Positions 12,501 through 20,489 of a DNA stretch of 64,000 bases are shown in pieces. This DNA is from Echinometra lucunter. Taxonomy: Eukaryota; Echinodermata; Echinoidea; Camarodonta; Echinometridae. Both the position numbers and the translations under genes were made by a program. The notes beneath the pieces are model-generated. The model saw only the letters and a list, made by a program, of their open reading frames with translations. It had not been told where the DNA came from and made no database searches. The stretch is taken from the NCBI GenBank assembly GCA_029962745.1, contig CM057151.1, positions 32,546,964-32,610,963 of the forward strand, written 5' to 3'. Within the stretch, counting starts at the first letter, position 1. Each line of letters opens with the position of its first letter.

Positions 12501-15500
12501 TATATGTGAGTGCCCCCCCCCCCCCCCCCCGGGGCAACAAAGGTGGTTTAAATTTAGACCATGGGTTAGGCATATTTTATAGTATAAGCGTGCTTGATTT
12601 AGTATGTAAGAAAGGTCCAATATGAAGGCGCGTGTATGGCAATAGGCACTAAATTTGCGTTAGTTGCATATGAATGCTATATGAATCTTGCATAAATTTA
12701 TGTAACTGTGGCAACTAGTGCGAATTTAGCGCCCTTTGCCACACTTGCACTTTCATTATTGGACCTTTCTTTGTGTGCTAAATGAAGCGCACTTATACCA
12801 GGAAATTTGCCTAAATCATGGTCTAAATTTAAACCGCCTTAGTGAATTCCGGCCAAAATGCCCAACTGTTTTTACATTATTATTCTAAGTTCTTTTCAGA
12901 CCTCCATCATCTGACATGCAAAAAAATTTTTAACATGAATTATTTCTCCAGGAATGAAGCAGACTCTTTCCGTTACCTTTTTAAATACGCATGATAGATC
13001 AAACAATGAAAAGGATCTTTCATTACTAGAAAAAAAGGGGGGAAAAAAGAAAAAGGCTCTCAAGTTATTATTCCTATGTACCCTGTTGCTCATCCGATTT
13101 CATATTATAAGAGTTTTACATGATTTATTATTCCAAACCCCTTCAGAAACTGGTTCAGATGATTCTGCTAGCCTTAGCTTTAGTGTGTGTACCCTGGATG
13201 TTACTGGGAAACCCCATCTATCAGTACATCAGACACAGACGTAGAGCAGTACTCAGAAGCAACGTAAGTTCATGCATGTTTTGTGTAATACTTATTACAT
13301 AAGTACCTAGTGACTGGGTGATTAATTCAGTGGCAGTATATAATAATCAATCAAAAATGTGATAGGGTGACTTAAGAGAAGCAGCTTGTCTAGAGTTTAA
13401 AATCATGTTCTTTAATATGGTTACTACAAGTTCTGTTATGATTTTAAGTTATCTGAGAATACAGTGATTTGTTCATATATAAGTATTTTTTATGCCTCCA
13501 CCCACCGTAGGTGGTTGCCGGAGGCATTATGTTTTCGGGTCGTCCGTCCATCCGTCCGTCCGTCCGTCTGTCCCGTTTTCGTTCTCGCGATAACTTAAGA
13601 ACCGTTTGATGGATCAACTTCAAACTTGGCTCGTGTATGCATATGGGAGGGACAATGATCTGATTAGATTTTGGAGTCTCAAGGTCAAAGGTCAAGGTCA
13701 TAGAGGTAATAAAACACATAAAAATGGCTCGTTCTCACGATAACTTAAGAACCATTTGACAGATCAACCTCAAACTTGGCATAGGTATGCATATGGGAAG
13801 GACAATGATCTGATTAGATTTTGGGGGTCTCAAGGTCAAAGGTCAAGGTCATAGAGGTAATAAAACACATAAAAATGGCTCGTTCTCGCGATAACTTAAG
13901 AACCATTTGACCTATCAACCTCAAACTTGGCACAGGTGTGCATATGGGAGGGACAATGATCTGAGTAGATTTTGGGGTCACAAGGTCAAAGGTCAAGGTC
14001 ATAGAGCTAATAAAACACATAAAAATGGCTCGTTCTCGCGATAACTTAAGAACCATTTGACCTATCAACCTCAAACTTGGCACAGTTATGCATATGGGAG
14101 GGACAATGATCTGATTAGATTTTGGGGTCTCAAGGTCAAAGGTCAAAGGTCATAGAGGTCATTATGTACATAGAAATGGTTCGTTCTTGTGATAACTCAG
14201 TAACCATTTGACGGTTCAACAAACTTGGCTCATGTATGCATGTGGAAACGGCAATGCTCTCATTAGATTTGGGGGTCACAAGGTCAAAGGTCAAGGTCAA
14301 AGATGTCATTGTATAAATGAAAATAAATCAACATGAAGTGCCATTTATTTCTGATTTGGTAATGGCGGAGGCATAAAGTTCGACCACGCGTGGTCGAAGA
14401 TTCATCTAGTTCTTAAAGCTATTGATGATTGTCATGTATTTTATGTTATTGTCAATTTCCAACAGGTCATTGTGTTTCCAGATATTATGCTGGATTTTGG
14501 ATGTTATCAGAATTGCAAAGAAATATGGATAATGATCAAAATATATGAGGCTGTAATATGCCTTTTTCTTAGCAGTGAATCATTCCAATAAATTGATAAT
14601 AATGCACCTAACCATGTAACTTATTGTCATTGATGTAAATCTTGGAAGGGGTAGGGGAAGAGGGGATAATAGCAATAATTTTTCCTTTCTCTGTGAAAGG
14701 TACATTTCTGATTGCTTTTCTACTAGGGCTACATGTCATTACCAACAAGAGAATAGGGGTTAGGGAGGAGGGTTTTTATGTTTCTTTCTAGTGAATGTAT
14801 ATTTCTGAATGTTTCCTTTGATACTAATGCTACATGCCATAACCAACAAGTGTTTAGGGCTGAAAGCAGAGGGATTGCAGTAATGATGTTTCTTTGTCTA
14901 TGAAATGTACATTTCTGATTGCTTTCTTGCCAGGGCTACATGTCATTACCAAGTAGTGGGTAGGGGTATAGGAGGAGGGATATTGGTAATGATGTTTCTT
15001 TCTATAGTGTGTACATTTCTGATTGCCTTCTCAAATGCCAACAAGTGACTAGTGGCAAGGGAGGAGGGATAATAGTAATAATTGTTTCTTTCTTTGTGAA
15101 ATGTAAATTTCTGCATGCTTTCATATTAGGGCTACATGCCATTACCAACTAATGAATCAGTGAATACTGATGATAAGGATGCTCAAGTCTTACATCCTGT
15201 GCTCTCTGAAGACGATGGACAACCTTCTACATCCACTCTCTCTCAATCTTTCAATGACGATGTATTTGAAGCTTCGCTCCAGGAAGAGGAAAAGGTGATT
15301 ATTAAGATACAGAAGTATATGTGTGTGTAATCTGTTATTACCACAAGCAGAAATACTTCATCAAAATCAATTGCAGTTTGGTATTGTGGTTACTTGGAGT
15401 TAACTGAACTGAAAATAATCCAGGGTGAGCTACTTGTTGATCTTTGTAGAAAAGGTGGTGACAGCAAGGATTTGTACATAGTAGAGACATTGAGAGTGAG

Positions 15501-18500
15501 GGAGAGAGAGCAATGGGAAAAAAAAAAGACACAGACGGACAGACGGACGGACAGACAGACGGACAGACCAGGCCCCTAAAGCTCCACCATTTTGTCCGGA
15601 TCCATTAGAAGGCCTACCTAAGCATCTCTGCATATTCATGATGAAAAATGAATAATTCATTTTGTAAGATGCTTCCAACGGGTAGGGTGCGTTTGTAAAC
15701 AGTAAAAATCATTATGCCCATCAGCTTAGCGTATGCGCAATAAGTGCCCAATAAATCCGCAATAAATCAAAGTATCACAATAGATATGAATAATGCAACA
15801 GTATTATCAATATCATGATGATAAATGATCTGAAAGAGGTGGGGCCTAATGCTATTCGCGTAATTATTTCTGTGCATGCTGCCTTTCGTCTAATAAATTG
15901 ATTGATATGTCTTTGGGACAGACTGATAAAGAGAATAAGGAGACTGAAAGTGCAGGGAGGCATATGGAGAGGAAGAGATAGAGAGAGAGAGAGACAGATG
16001 GAGCACTGGCAAAGTTAGGAAGATGAATCAATCAGAATGATAGAAATACATACTTTGCCTTGAAAGTTTCTGGTTAAAATTATGAGCAAGCAGTGACTCA
16101 GAAATAGTACTGTTGGAGGCACTGAGGCCCACAGGTTTAACCAGAAACTGAAGTTATGGAAGAGTATATGTGTTTTAGATTTTGGATCAAAAATTTAAAC
16201 AAAAGAAGTAAGTAATACAATAGCTTACCTGTTATTTTCTTTATGGTCTTGTGCTCGTATTTTAATATCCAAACTAAATCAAATTCAAGTTTTAACTGGA
16301 ACAGAAATGTAAAACTAGTCTCAACATATTCACACTATTCACACCCTTATGTTTGTGTGTATGTTATTAATTGTGTAAAACCACTGAATTGAAATTGAAT
16401 TGAAAACATAACGATTTTTAGCTCAAAATGAATCAAATTCAACCTCAGACATTTATCGAAACAGAAGATTCATGTACAAGAAAAACTTTGATTTGATCAA
16501 TATTGGTCAAAGTAAGAAATGATAATGATTCAAAACAAGACAACAGGCACAATATTTTGTTGTTTTCTGGTATATGGCCAAAATGATCAGAAATTTGAAA
16601 ATGTAGTAGCCATGACACGGCGGGAGTTGCCCCTGATAGGCATTCGAGCTCTCATGTGCTCATTGACTACTAGTATTTTGGAGTAAGTGATTATTTCATC
16701 CCAAGCACGGTTGTGACGTCATTTTCCAAATACATGTAGTATACCATGTAGTCAGGTAAAGTGCCACGCATGCCAACATTCTCAAATAGTTGAAAATACA
16801 AATTATCACTTGAAGCTTTTTTTAGCCAATCACTAGAGGATTAATTTTTGATCCAAAATATAATATTTCCTATTGATGCATCCTGATATTTTTCTTCTAG
16901 TTTGACATGGGTGAGATCTTTACTTTGCAAGCCATCCATACCATCGAGTACTGTCTTGGTTGTGTATCTAATACAGCATCTTATCTCCGTCTCTGGGCTC
17001 TCAGTCTGGCACATGCAGGTATATATACCATATCTCAAAAAGATCTTGATAGTAACATTTCATGAAAGGAGATATTGTATTTGAGTAGACCTTAGAAAGA
17101 TTTATTTGTGCAAATTGAAATTGCTTTAGTAAATACTTCAGGCCTATTGCAAGTTGAATCATATTGCAGAAATGGAACAAAAATAATACAGCAATCTCCT
17201 TTTATTGCATTAGACTAGCCTCACCAGATAATCTCTCTCCTTGGCTAGAGATATTGCTACCGGTAAAGTCTTTCATTTTACATTTATTGATAACCCCTGT
17301 AAATATCCATTCTGGGTTGAAAAGCTAATTATGTTCTTTAATGTGTCATGTGAATTTGCTCTGGTATTCAAGAGAATTTTCTTTCAAGTGATGGCACAAG
17401 GATTTTAAAAGAGATGGCTTTTTGTATGAAATTCAGTTATTTCAAAAGAGTGTTATATATCAGTATTGACAAATCTTGAAAGCATAGTGCAGGTGTATGT
17501 GAAAGAAGTAATTTCTCTGACCTGGGCAAGGCACTTTGGCCACAGCCATTTGTTGTCTCGCTTGCGTAGCGTAGCGAGACTATAGGCGTCACTATTTCTG
17601 TTATTTGTGTGGTCGTCGGCGTCGTCAACAATCATGCTGTAATCACTATTACTTTCTGTGGAATTGAACTATAATCACCAAATTTATACCACAGGTACAT
17701 CTCTTAAAGGGGCAGATCATGATCAAAAATTAGTGGAATCTGACCAAGGTCAAAGGTCAAAAGGTCAATGAACTTTCTGCAACAAGCACTGTAATCACAA
17801 TAACTTTCTATGGATTTGAGCTATAATCACCAAATTCATACCACAGGTACATCTCTTAAAGGTGCTGGTCAAGATCGAAAATGAGTTGAAGCTGACCAAG
17901 GTCATAGGTCAAAAGGTCAATGAACTTTTTGCAAGCGCCCCTCATGTGCTCCAACCACAATTTTCACTAAATCAGAATGCTGCCATGACAATTTGCGTAA
18001 TGCATGCGAGACCGCCAGGGGCGTTTCACTTGTTTCCCTCGTGTGTCAAGATTGCTGTATTTTTTTTCTCAGTTTCTCAGGTAATTCAAACTGGAGTCCA
18101 GTTTTGATGTTTTGACCTTGAGGTGTAGTTTTGAAGCCAACTCAGATTTCAGTTGTACTTTTTCTAAAAAATACAAGATGGTTTTAGACTCAATGGCAAA
18201 ATAATATTCCTAGCTTCGATTTTGTTTTATGATATTGGTACATAATTTACAATGACATGAAGTCTTTTCTGGACTGTCATAGGTATAACTGCCCAATTTT
18301 TGCAGACTTACTGTCAGATTTATTTAGATGATATGACTGATATGACTAGTGTATTTTTTTGATATTTAGTTTAAATTTTGTAAGACTTTGAGAAAAATCT
18401 TAAAAGTACATTTAAACTGAAAAACATGAATATTTGTGTGTTCATGTTTACAGAGCTTTCAGAAGTACTGTGGAAAATGGTGATGAAGAATGGATGGTTC

Positions 18501-20489
18501 CTTGATGCCCTGTTTACCCATAAGACTGGGGTTTGGGCGTATGTATCAGCCATTGCTGGAGGATTTAATCTCTTCTTTGTGTTTGCTGCTTGGGCTGCTA
18601 TGACTGTAGCTATCCTCCTCATGATGGAGGGATTATCAGCATTCCTGCACACATTGCGATTACACTGGTGAGTGCAGACTTAAGGTGCAATCACACATCG
18701 CCAATTTAGATGGCGGTTCATGGCGGTTCTGCAATCCGCCATGAGCCGCCAAAGACCGTGTTAACACTGTACACAAACCATAGTCATTCGTCACTCATCC
18801 ACCATGAACCCTGATGTTCACGTCGTGTTGAAAACGTATTCAAATGCTCTTAAAGGTTTTCCGCGGTGAACCATGTCGAAGCGATGGCGGAAAACCTTTA
18901 AGAGCATTTTGAATACGTTTTCAACACGACGTGAACATCAGGGTTCATGGTGGATGAGTGACGGATGGATAGGGTTTGTGTACAGTGTTAACACGGTCTT
19001 TGGCGGCTCATGGCGGATTGCAGAACCGCCATGAACCGCCGTCTAAATTGGCGATGTGTGATTGCACCTTTAGTGTTTAGCTTGTACAGTAATGGTGCAT
19101 CTTCAGATGTTATCTTACATTGTTTAGGTAGTCAAGTAGCACATTACTTGCCTACATGTATAAGAAGGTCATTCAAACCGTCAGAATTATGCTGAATTCT
19201 TGCTGAAGATACATTCACTACAGAGAAATGTATTCTCATGTAAGGAAGGAATTTTTTTCAAACTTATAGTTTTTAGGTGATCCACCAATCAGATGAAATG
19301 TAAGACAATTTTCTGAGTAATCTATGTTGTAGCTTGTGTTAAAGTTGAAAGTTCAAGTTCAAAGTTCAGAGTTCATTCCACATTTCCATAAAAACAATAT
19401 ATAAAATACTATTTGAAACAAAAAAAAAGATCCAAAAGAGCATAAAAATCATATAATTGAACAAACACAACCTCAAAAAGCGAAGATAAAAATTAAAGGA
19501 ATTGATGTGAAAATAAAACAGCAGTACATGTATAAAATGTGGTATTATCAAAAGAAGTTAATCAAAAAATTAAAAGATTGACCATGATTCAATGGTGTAT
19601 ACTGCATTAAAGTAAAGAAAATGAAATACATGATAGAAAAACAAGACAAAAACATACAATAAGCCTATTATGTTTTAAGTAGATAGATATTTATGAAGAA
19701 TTCAAAATTATTGAGAAGGTAGGTTTTCAGTTTATATTTAAAAGTATTCAGTCATTTGCACTGTCTGATTTCTGGCGGTAAATTATTCCATAGTATGGGT
19801 CCTTCATATTTAACTAACGTGTGTGAAAAAGAGGTATGACCATAGTAAACTTGAAAATCATATTTATTTCTTGTGTTATTTTGGTGAGCATGTAGATTAA
19901 AAGAGAATATAATACTGAAATTAGACTTATTCAAATGAACTGGTAGCATAGTGAAAAAGGCTTGTAATGTTTATTTGGTTCATTTCATGAAGTCAGTCCT
20001 TTTTTTTTCCAGTACCAAATCAGTATATGTGCTAAAGAAGTGTTTTTGACAGAGATATCAGTACCATGTTACAAGCCAGGGACATTATACTAAAATGAGA
20101 AGTACATGTACCTAGAGTGAAATTTCACTCAGGGGAGCATTTCATGAAGAGTTTTGTCAGTGATTTCACTGACAACTGTTATAAGCTACTGAAAATCCTC
20201 GCATCTGATTGGCCGAGAGCAAATTAGTCGGTGAAAATCACTGGCAATAACTCTTCATGAAACGCTCCCCAGATTTAATGTGGAAAGTGTTGGAGAGTAC
20301 ATTTGTTCCATTCCATTGTGGGAAGACTTTTCACTCTTAGAATGGATCTCTATGGAATAATATGCTTTGAAGGGATTTTCTTTGTTTTGATTTGTCACTT
20401 GCAGGATTGAATTTCAGAACAAGTTCTACCAGGGAGAAGGTTATGCATTTGTGCCTTTCAGTCTTGCAAACCTGGAAGCGGAGGAGTGA
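2466..20489 (+). CDS. ATP6V0A: V-type proton ATPase Vo subunit a (116 kDa), C-terminal 11 exons
   Basis: Subunit a is the membrane stator subunit that forms the two proton half-channels of the vacuolar H+-ATPase on endosomes, lysosomes and acid-secreting plasma membranes. Eleven exons (2466-2616, 3383-3522, 4489-4637, 7786-7873, 8523-8644, 11197-11404, 13147-13263, 15130-15294, 16901-17018, 18454-18667, 20405-20489) join through GT-AG introns in one frame. They total 1557 nt, exactly 519 codons with the TGA stop. Family hallmarks seen are [72 protein letters not shown] and [14 protein letters not shown]. The hydrophobic segments fit the eight-helix membrane domain. The Arg in YLRLWALS (codon 16988-16990) aligns with yeast Vph1p Arg735, needed for proton transport. 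The N-terminal ~300 residues are outside the window. Isoform (a1/a2/a3/a4) cannot be assigned. The first exon is taken as phase 0 because the whole frame then closes. Confidence 0.96.
2688..2719. repeat. (TA)n microsatellite
   Basis: About 16 uninterrupted TA units shortly after the donor of exon 2466-2616. Confidence 0.95.
3383..3522 (+). CDS. ATP6V0A: V-ATPase a exon: TM1-TM2
   Basis: Acceptor TTTTAG precedes it and donor GTAAGT follows. It encodes [21 protein letters not shown] and a second hydrophobic stretch ending LWLIVRESK, the first two helices of the membrane domain. The phase joins exactly to the neighbouring exons. Confidence 0.95.
3885..4260 (+). mobile_element. Decayed non-LTR retrotransposon fragment (ORF2 C-terminus)
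   Basis: The + frame reads [11 protein letters not shown], then [19 protein letters not shown], and after an interruption [13 protein letters not shown] and, in another frame, [15 protein letters not shown]. This order (CGV.LRDR, LRW.GHV.R, E..G.RGRP..TW, GL..EDA.D) is the usual tail of a non-LTR endonuclease/reverse-transcriptase polyprotein. Internal stops and a frame change show it is dead. It lies in the intron between exons 3383-3522 and 4489-4637. Confidence 0.75.
4489..4637 (+). CDS. ATP6V0A: V-ATPase a exon: TM3 and [12 protein letters not shown] loop
   Basis: Acceptor TCTAATAG precedes it and donor GTAAGT starts at 4638. It encodes [16 protein letters not shown] through [16 protein letters not shown] and [12 protein letters not shown] is one of the most conserved strings of the family. 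Confidence 0.95.
5525..5885 (+). mobile_element. tRNA-derived SINE
   Basis: The head has a pol III A-box TGGCTCAGTCGG at 5532-5543 and a B-box-like GGTTTGAGTCC at 5576-5586 at tRNA-like spacing. An unrelated body follows and the tail is AAT-rich (about 5860-5910). Tail and body rule out a functional tRNA gene. The exact family is not named here. Confidence 0.8.
6540..7120. repeat. AT-rich probable interspersed repeat, unassigned
   Basis: A poly-A/poly-G run at about 6736-6758 sits in an AT-rich block in the intron between exons 4489-4637 and 7786-7873. The wording near 6835-6900 loosely resembles the antisense LINE tail at 19741-19960, so it may be retroelement debris. I see no gene here. 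Confidence 0.3.
7786..7873 (+). CDS. ATP6V0A: V-ATPase a exon: luminal loop ending PYPFGLDP
   Basis: Acceptor CTTGACAG precedes it and donor GTAAGT follows. The 88-nt exon completes a codon split 2+1 and encodes DFYEHKMKQ through NPYPFGLDP. The PYPFG.DP motif precedes the conserved W of the next exon. Confidence 0.93.
8523..8644 (+). CDS. ATP6V0A: V-ATPase a exon: TM4
   Basis: Acceptor CCCACATAG precedes it. It encodes [19 protein letters not shown] followed by the hydrophobic segment [18 protein letters not shown]. The donor is taken at GTATGT (8645), after CATGT, because only this choice keeps the frame into the next exon. Confidence 0.93.
9004..9250 (+). mobile_element. tRNA-type SINE with ATT tail
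   Basis: An A-box-like ATAGTGTAGTGGTA near 9016 and a B-box-like GTTCAATACTGGG near 9053 are followed by a spacer and a tail reading GCGCTATATAAATGGACC, then (ATT)n at about 9230-9251. That GCGCTATATAAAT-(ATT)n ending is a common invertebrate SINE/LINE 3' end. Confidence 0.65.
9557..9595. repeat. Poly-T followed by G-rich run
   Basis: About 28 T are followed directly by a G-rich run. It could be the antisense poly-A tail of a retroposed sequence, but nothing adjacent confirms this. Confidence 0.9.
9943..11120 (+). repeat. GTCTCGCC-headed dispersed repeat with internal AGGTCA units
   Basis: It starts with a hairpin head GTCTCGCC...GGCGAGAC, then a GTCC/GTCGTCC-rich stretch (about 9990-10050). 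Several degenerate units follow of the type TTAAAGTTTACCTGCAAGACTC...CAACTGTTGGTCC...AAGGTCAAAGGTCA. Architecture matches the GCCTCC-headed repeats (13492-14409), but no clear 3' terminal hairpin was found, so the right end is uncertain. It lies in the intron before exon 11197-11404. Confidence 0.65.
11197..11404 (+). CDS. ATP6V0A: V-ATPase a exon: TM5
   Basis: Acceptor CATGCAG precedes it and donor GTAAGA starts at 11405. It encodes [31 protein letters not shown] and [11 protein letters not shown], then the short variable loop ending MYNNQ. The frame stays open past the donor into the intron, but that extension matches no family sequence. Confidence 0.94.
11566..11735. mobile_element. Partial MITE (half copy)
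   Basis: It shares GTGGCAAAGGGCGCTAAATT, TATTGGACCTTTCTT, the GCGCACTTATACC phrase and the end CATGGTCTAAATTTAAACC with the more complete element at 12539-12855. Only about half is present. Confidence 0.6.
12013..12536. repeat. Element bounded by long G and C homopolymers
   Basis: It starts at AGGAGCAACACTCCC and a ~20-nt G run (about 12029-12049) and ends at a ~18-nt C run (about 12516-12533) and GGGGCAAC. Between them is GC-rich sequence with several AACGG/GGAACGG words, unlike the AT-rich surroundings. The near-palindromic CCCGGGGG / CCCCCGGGG ends suggest an inverted-terminal element inserted beside a MITE. Confidence 0.55.
12539..12855. mobile_element. MITE with ~100-bp inverted termini
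   Basis: The left end AAGGTGGTTTAAATTTAGAC and right end TCTAAATTTAAACCGCCTT are inverted. Inner inverted pairs (AAGAAAGGTCCAATA / TATTGGACCTTTCTT) extend the pairing to roughly 100 bp per side. There is no coding capacity. A partial relative is at 11566-11735. Confidence 0.7.
13147..13263 (+). CDS. ATP6V0A: V-ATPase a exon: TM6 and basic tail
   Basis: Acceptor CCCTTCAG precedes it and donor GTAAGT starts at 13264. Its 39 codons encode [20 protein letters not shown] (TM6), then a basic stretch [10 protein letters not shown] that begins the long cytosolic loop before TM7. Confidence 0.94.
13492..14409 (+). mobile_element. Helitron/Helentron-like non-autonomous repeat (copy 1)
   Basis: The 5' end reads ATGCCTCC with a head hairpin (CCACCGTAGGTGG inside GCCTCC/GGAGGC). 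A GTCC tandem and about five ~110-150 bp units follow, each ending with AGGTCAAAGGTCA. The 3' side carries GGCGGAGGCATAA (14364-14376), inverted to the 5' end, then a perfect palindrome TTCGACCACGCGTGGTCGAA (14379-14398), seven bases and CTAG (14406-14409). No target duplication is seen. A subterminal inverted repeat plus a 3' hairpin just before CTAG is the layout known for Helentron-type elements. It lies in the intron between exons 13147-13263 and 15130-15294. Confidence 0.65.
14640..15129 (+). repeat. ~100-bp tandem repeat containing copies of a splice acceptor
   Basis: Four to five degenerate units of about 100 bp end at the acceptor of exon 15130. Each repeats TACATTTCTGATTGC, a pyrimidine tract, and the exon start GGCTACATG.CATTACCAA, at 14727, ~14828, 14934, ~15030 and the real exon at 15130. 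AG is kept at 14725-14726 and 14932-14933, and lost in the ~14828 and ~15030 copies. Between units is GGGTAGGGAGGAGGGATAAT-like purine sequence. Confidence 0.85.
15130..15294 (+). CDS. ATP6V0A: V-ATPase a exon: variable acidic cytosolic loop
   Basis: Acceptor CATATTAG precedes it and donor GTGATT starts at 15295. Its 55 codons encode [10 protein letters not shown] then an acidic, Ser/Thr-rich loop ending LQEEEK. This loop is variable in the family; the assignment rests on clean phase 0/0 joining between the TM6 and TM7 exons. Its start is copied several times in the upstream intron (see the 14640-15129 entry). Confidence 0.88.
15528..15571 (+). repeat. (GACA/GACG)n microsatellite
   Basis: Short imperfect tandem of GACAGACGGACG units in the intron after exon 15130-15294. 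Confidence 0.85.
16901..17018 (+). CDS. ATP6V0A: V-ATPase a exon: TM7 with essential arginine
   Basis: Acceptor TTTCTTCTAG precedes it and donor GTATAT starts at 17019. It encodes [20 protein letters not shown], then [17 protein letters not shown], the most conserved block of subunit a. The Arg codon CGT at 16988-16990 is the proton-translocation arginine by family alignment. Confidence 0.96.
17555..18035 (+). mobile_element. GTCTCGC-headed Helitron-like repeat
   Basis: The 5' end GTCTCGC...GCGAGAC forms a head hairpin (17555-17580). Two ~155-bp units follow, each containing CTATAATCACCAAATT, ATACCACAGGTACATCTC and an AGGTCA cluster. Near the 3' side are GCGAGAC (18006-18012), inverted to the 5' end, and a short hairpin CGCC/GGCG (18013-18023). 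This is the same plan as 13492-14409 in a different family. It lies in the intron between exons 16901-17018 and 18454-18667. Confidence 0.5.
18454..18667 (+). CDS. ATP6V0A: V-ATPase a exon: TM8
   Basis: Acceptor TTTACAG precedes it and donor GTGAGT starts at 18668. It encodes [10 protein letters not shown], a variable loop, a long hydrophobic segment [20 protein letters not shown] and [11 protein letters not shown]. The residue after SLAHA is Glu where the vertebrate sequences I recall have Gln. A hairpin MITE lies only 12 bp beyond the donor (18683-19069). Confidence 0.96.
18683..19069. mobile_element. 387-bp hairpin MITE with TTA target duplication (PIF/Harbinger-type)
   Basis: Almost the whole element is one inverted repeat: AGGTGCAATCACAC at the left, GTGTGATTGCACCT at the right, arms of about 180 bp, and a short loop near 18880. 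It is flanked by TTA at 18680-18682 and 19070-19072. A 3-bp TWA target duplication with AGG/CCT ends is typical of PIF/Harbinger derivatives. It starts 15 bp after the last base of exon 18454-18667. Confidence 0.85.
19741..19960 (-). mobile_element. LINE ORF2 C-terminal fragment, antisense to the host gene
   Basis: The minus frame ends [37 protein letters not shown]. The pattern N.RN...(Y/F).GP..WN.LP.EI is the well-known extreme C-terminus of many CR1/Jockey-type non-LTR retrotransposon polyproteins. Only this tail is present. Confidence 0.7.
20132..20270. mobile_element. Short MITE with GGGGAGC termini
   Basis: GGGGAGCATTTCATGAAGAG at the left is inverted to CTCTTCATGAAACGCTCCCC at the right, and an inner TCAGTGATTT / AAATCACTG pair extends the stem. 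It is ~139 bp with no ORF, just upstream of the terminal exon. Confidence 0.8.
20405..20489 (+). CDS. ATP6V0A: V-ATPase a terminal coding exon
   Basis: Acceptor CACTTGCAG precedes it. It completes the split W codon and encodes [20 protein letters not shown], then ANLEAEE and TGA (20487-20489). EFQNKFY..G..F.PFSF is the standard C-terminus of the family. Confidence 0.95.

Noticed and set aside
13492..14409. CRISPR array or simple satellite
   Set aside because: Units are degenerate, ~110-150 bp, have no spacers, and the block has defined transposon-like ends; the host is clearly eukaryotic.
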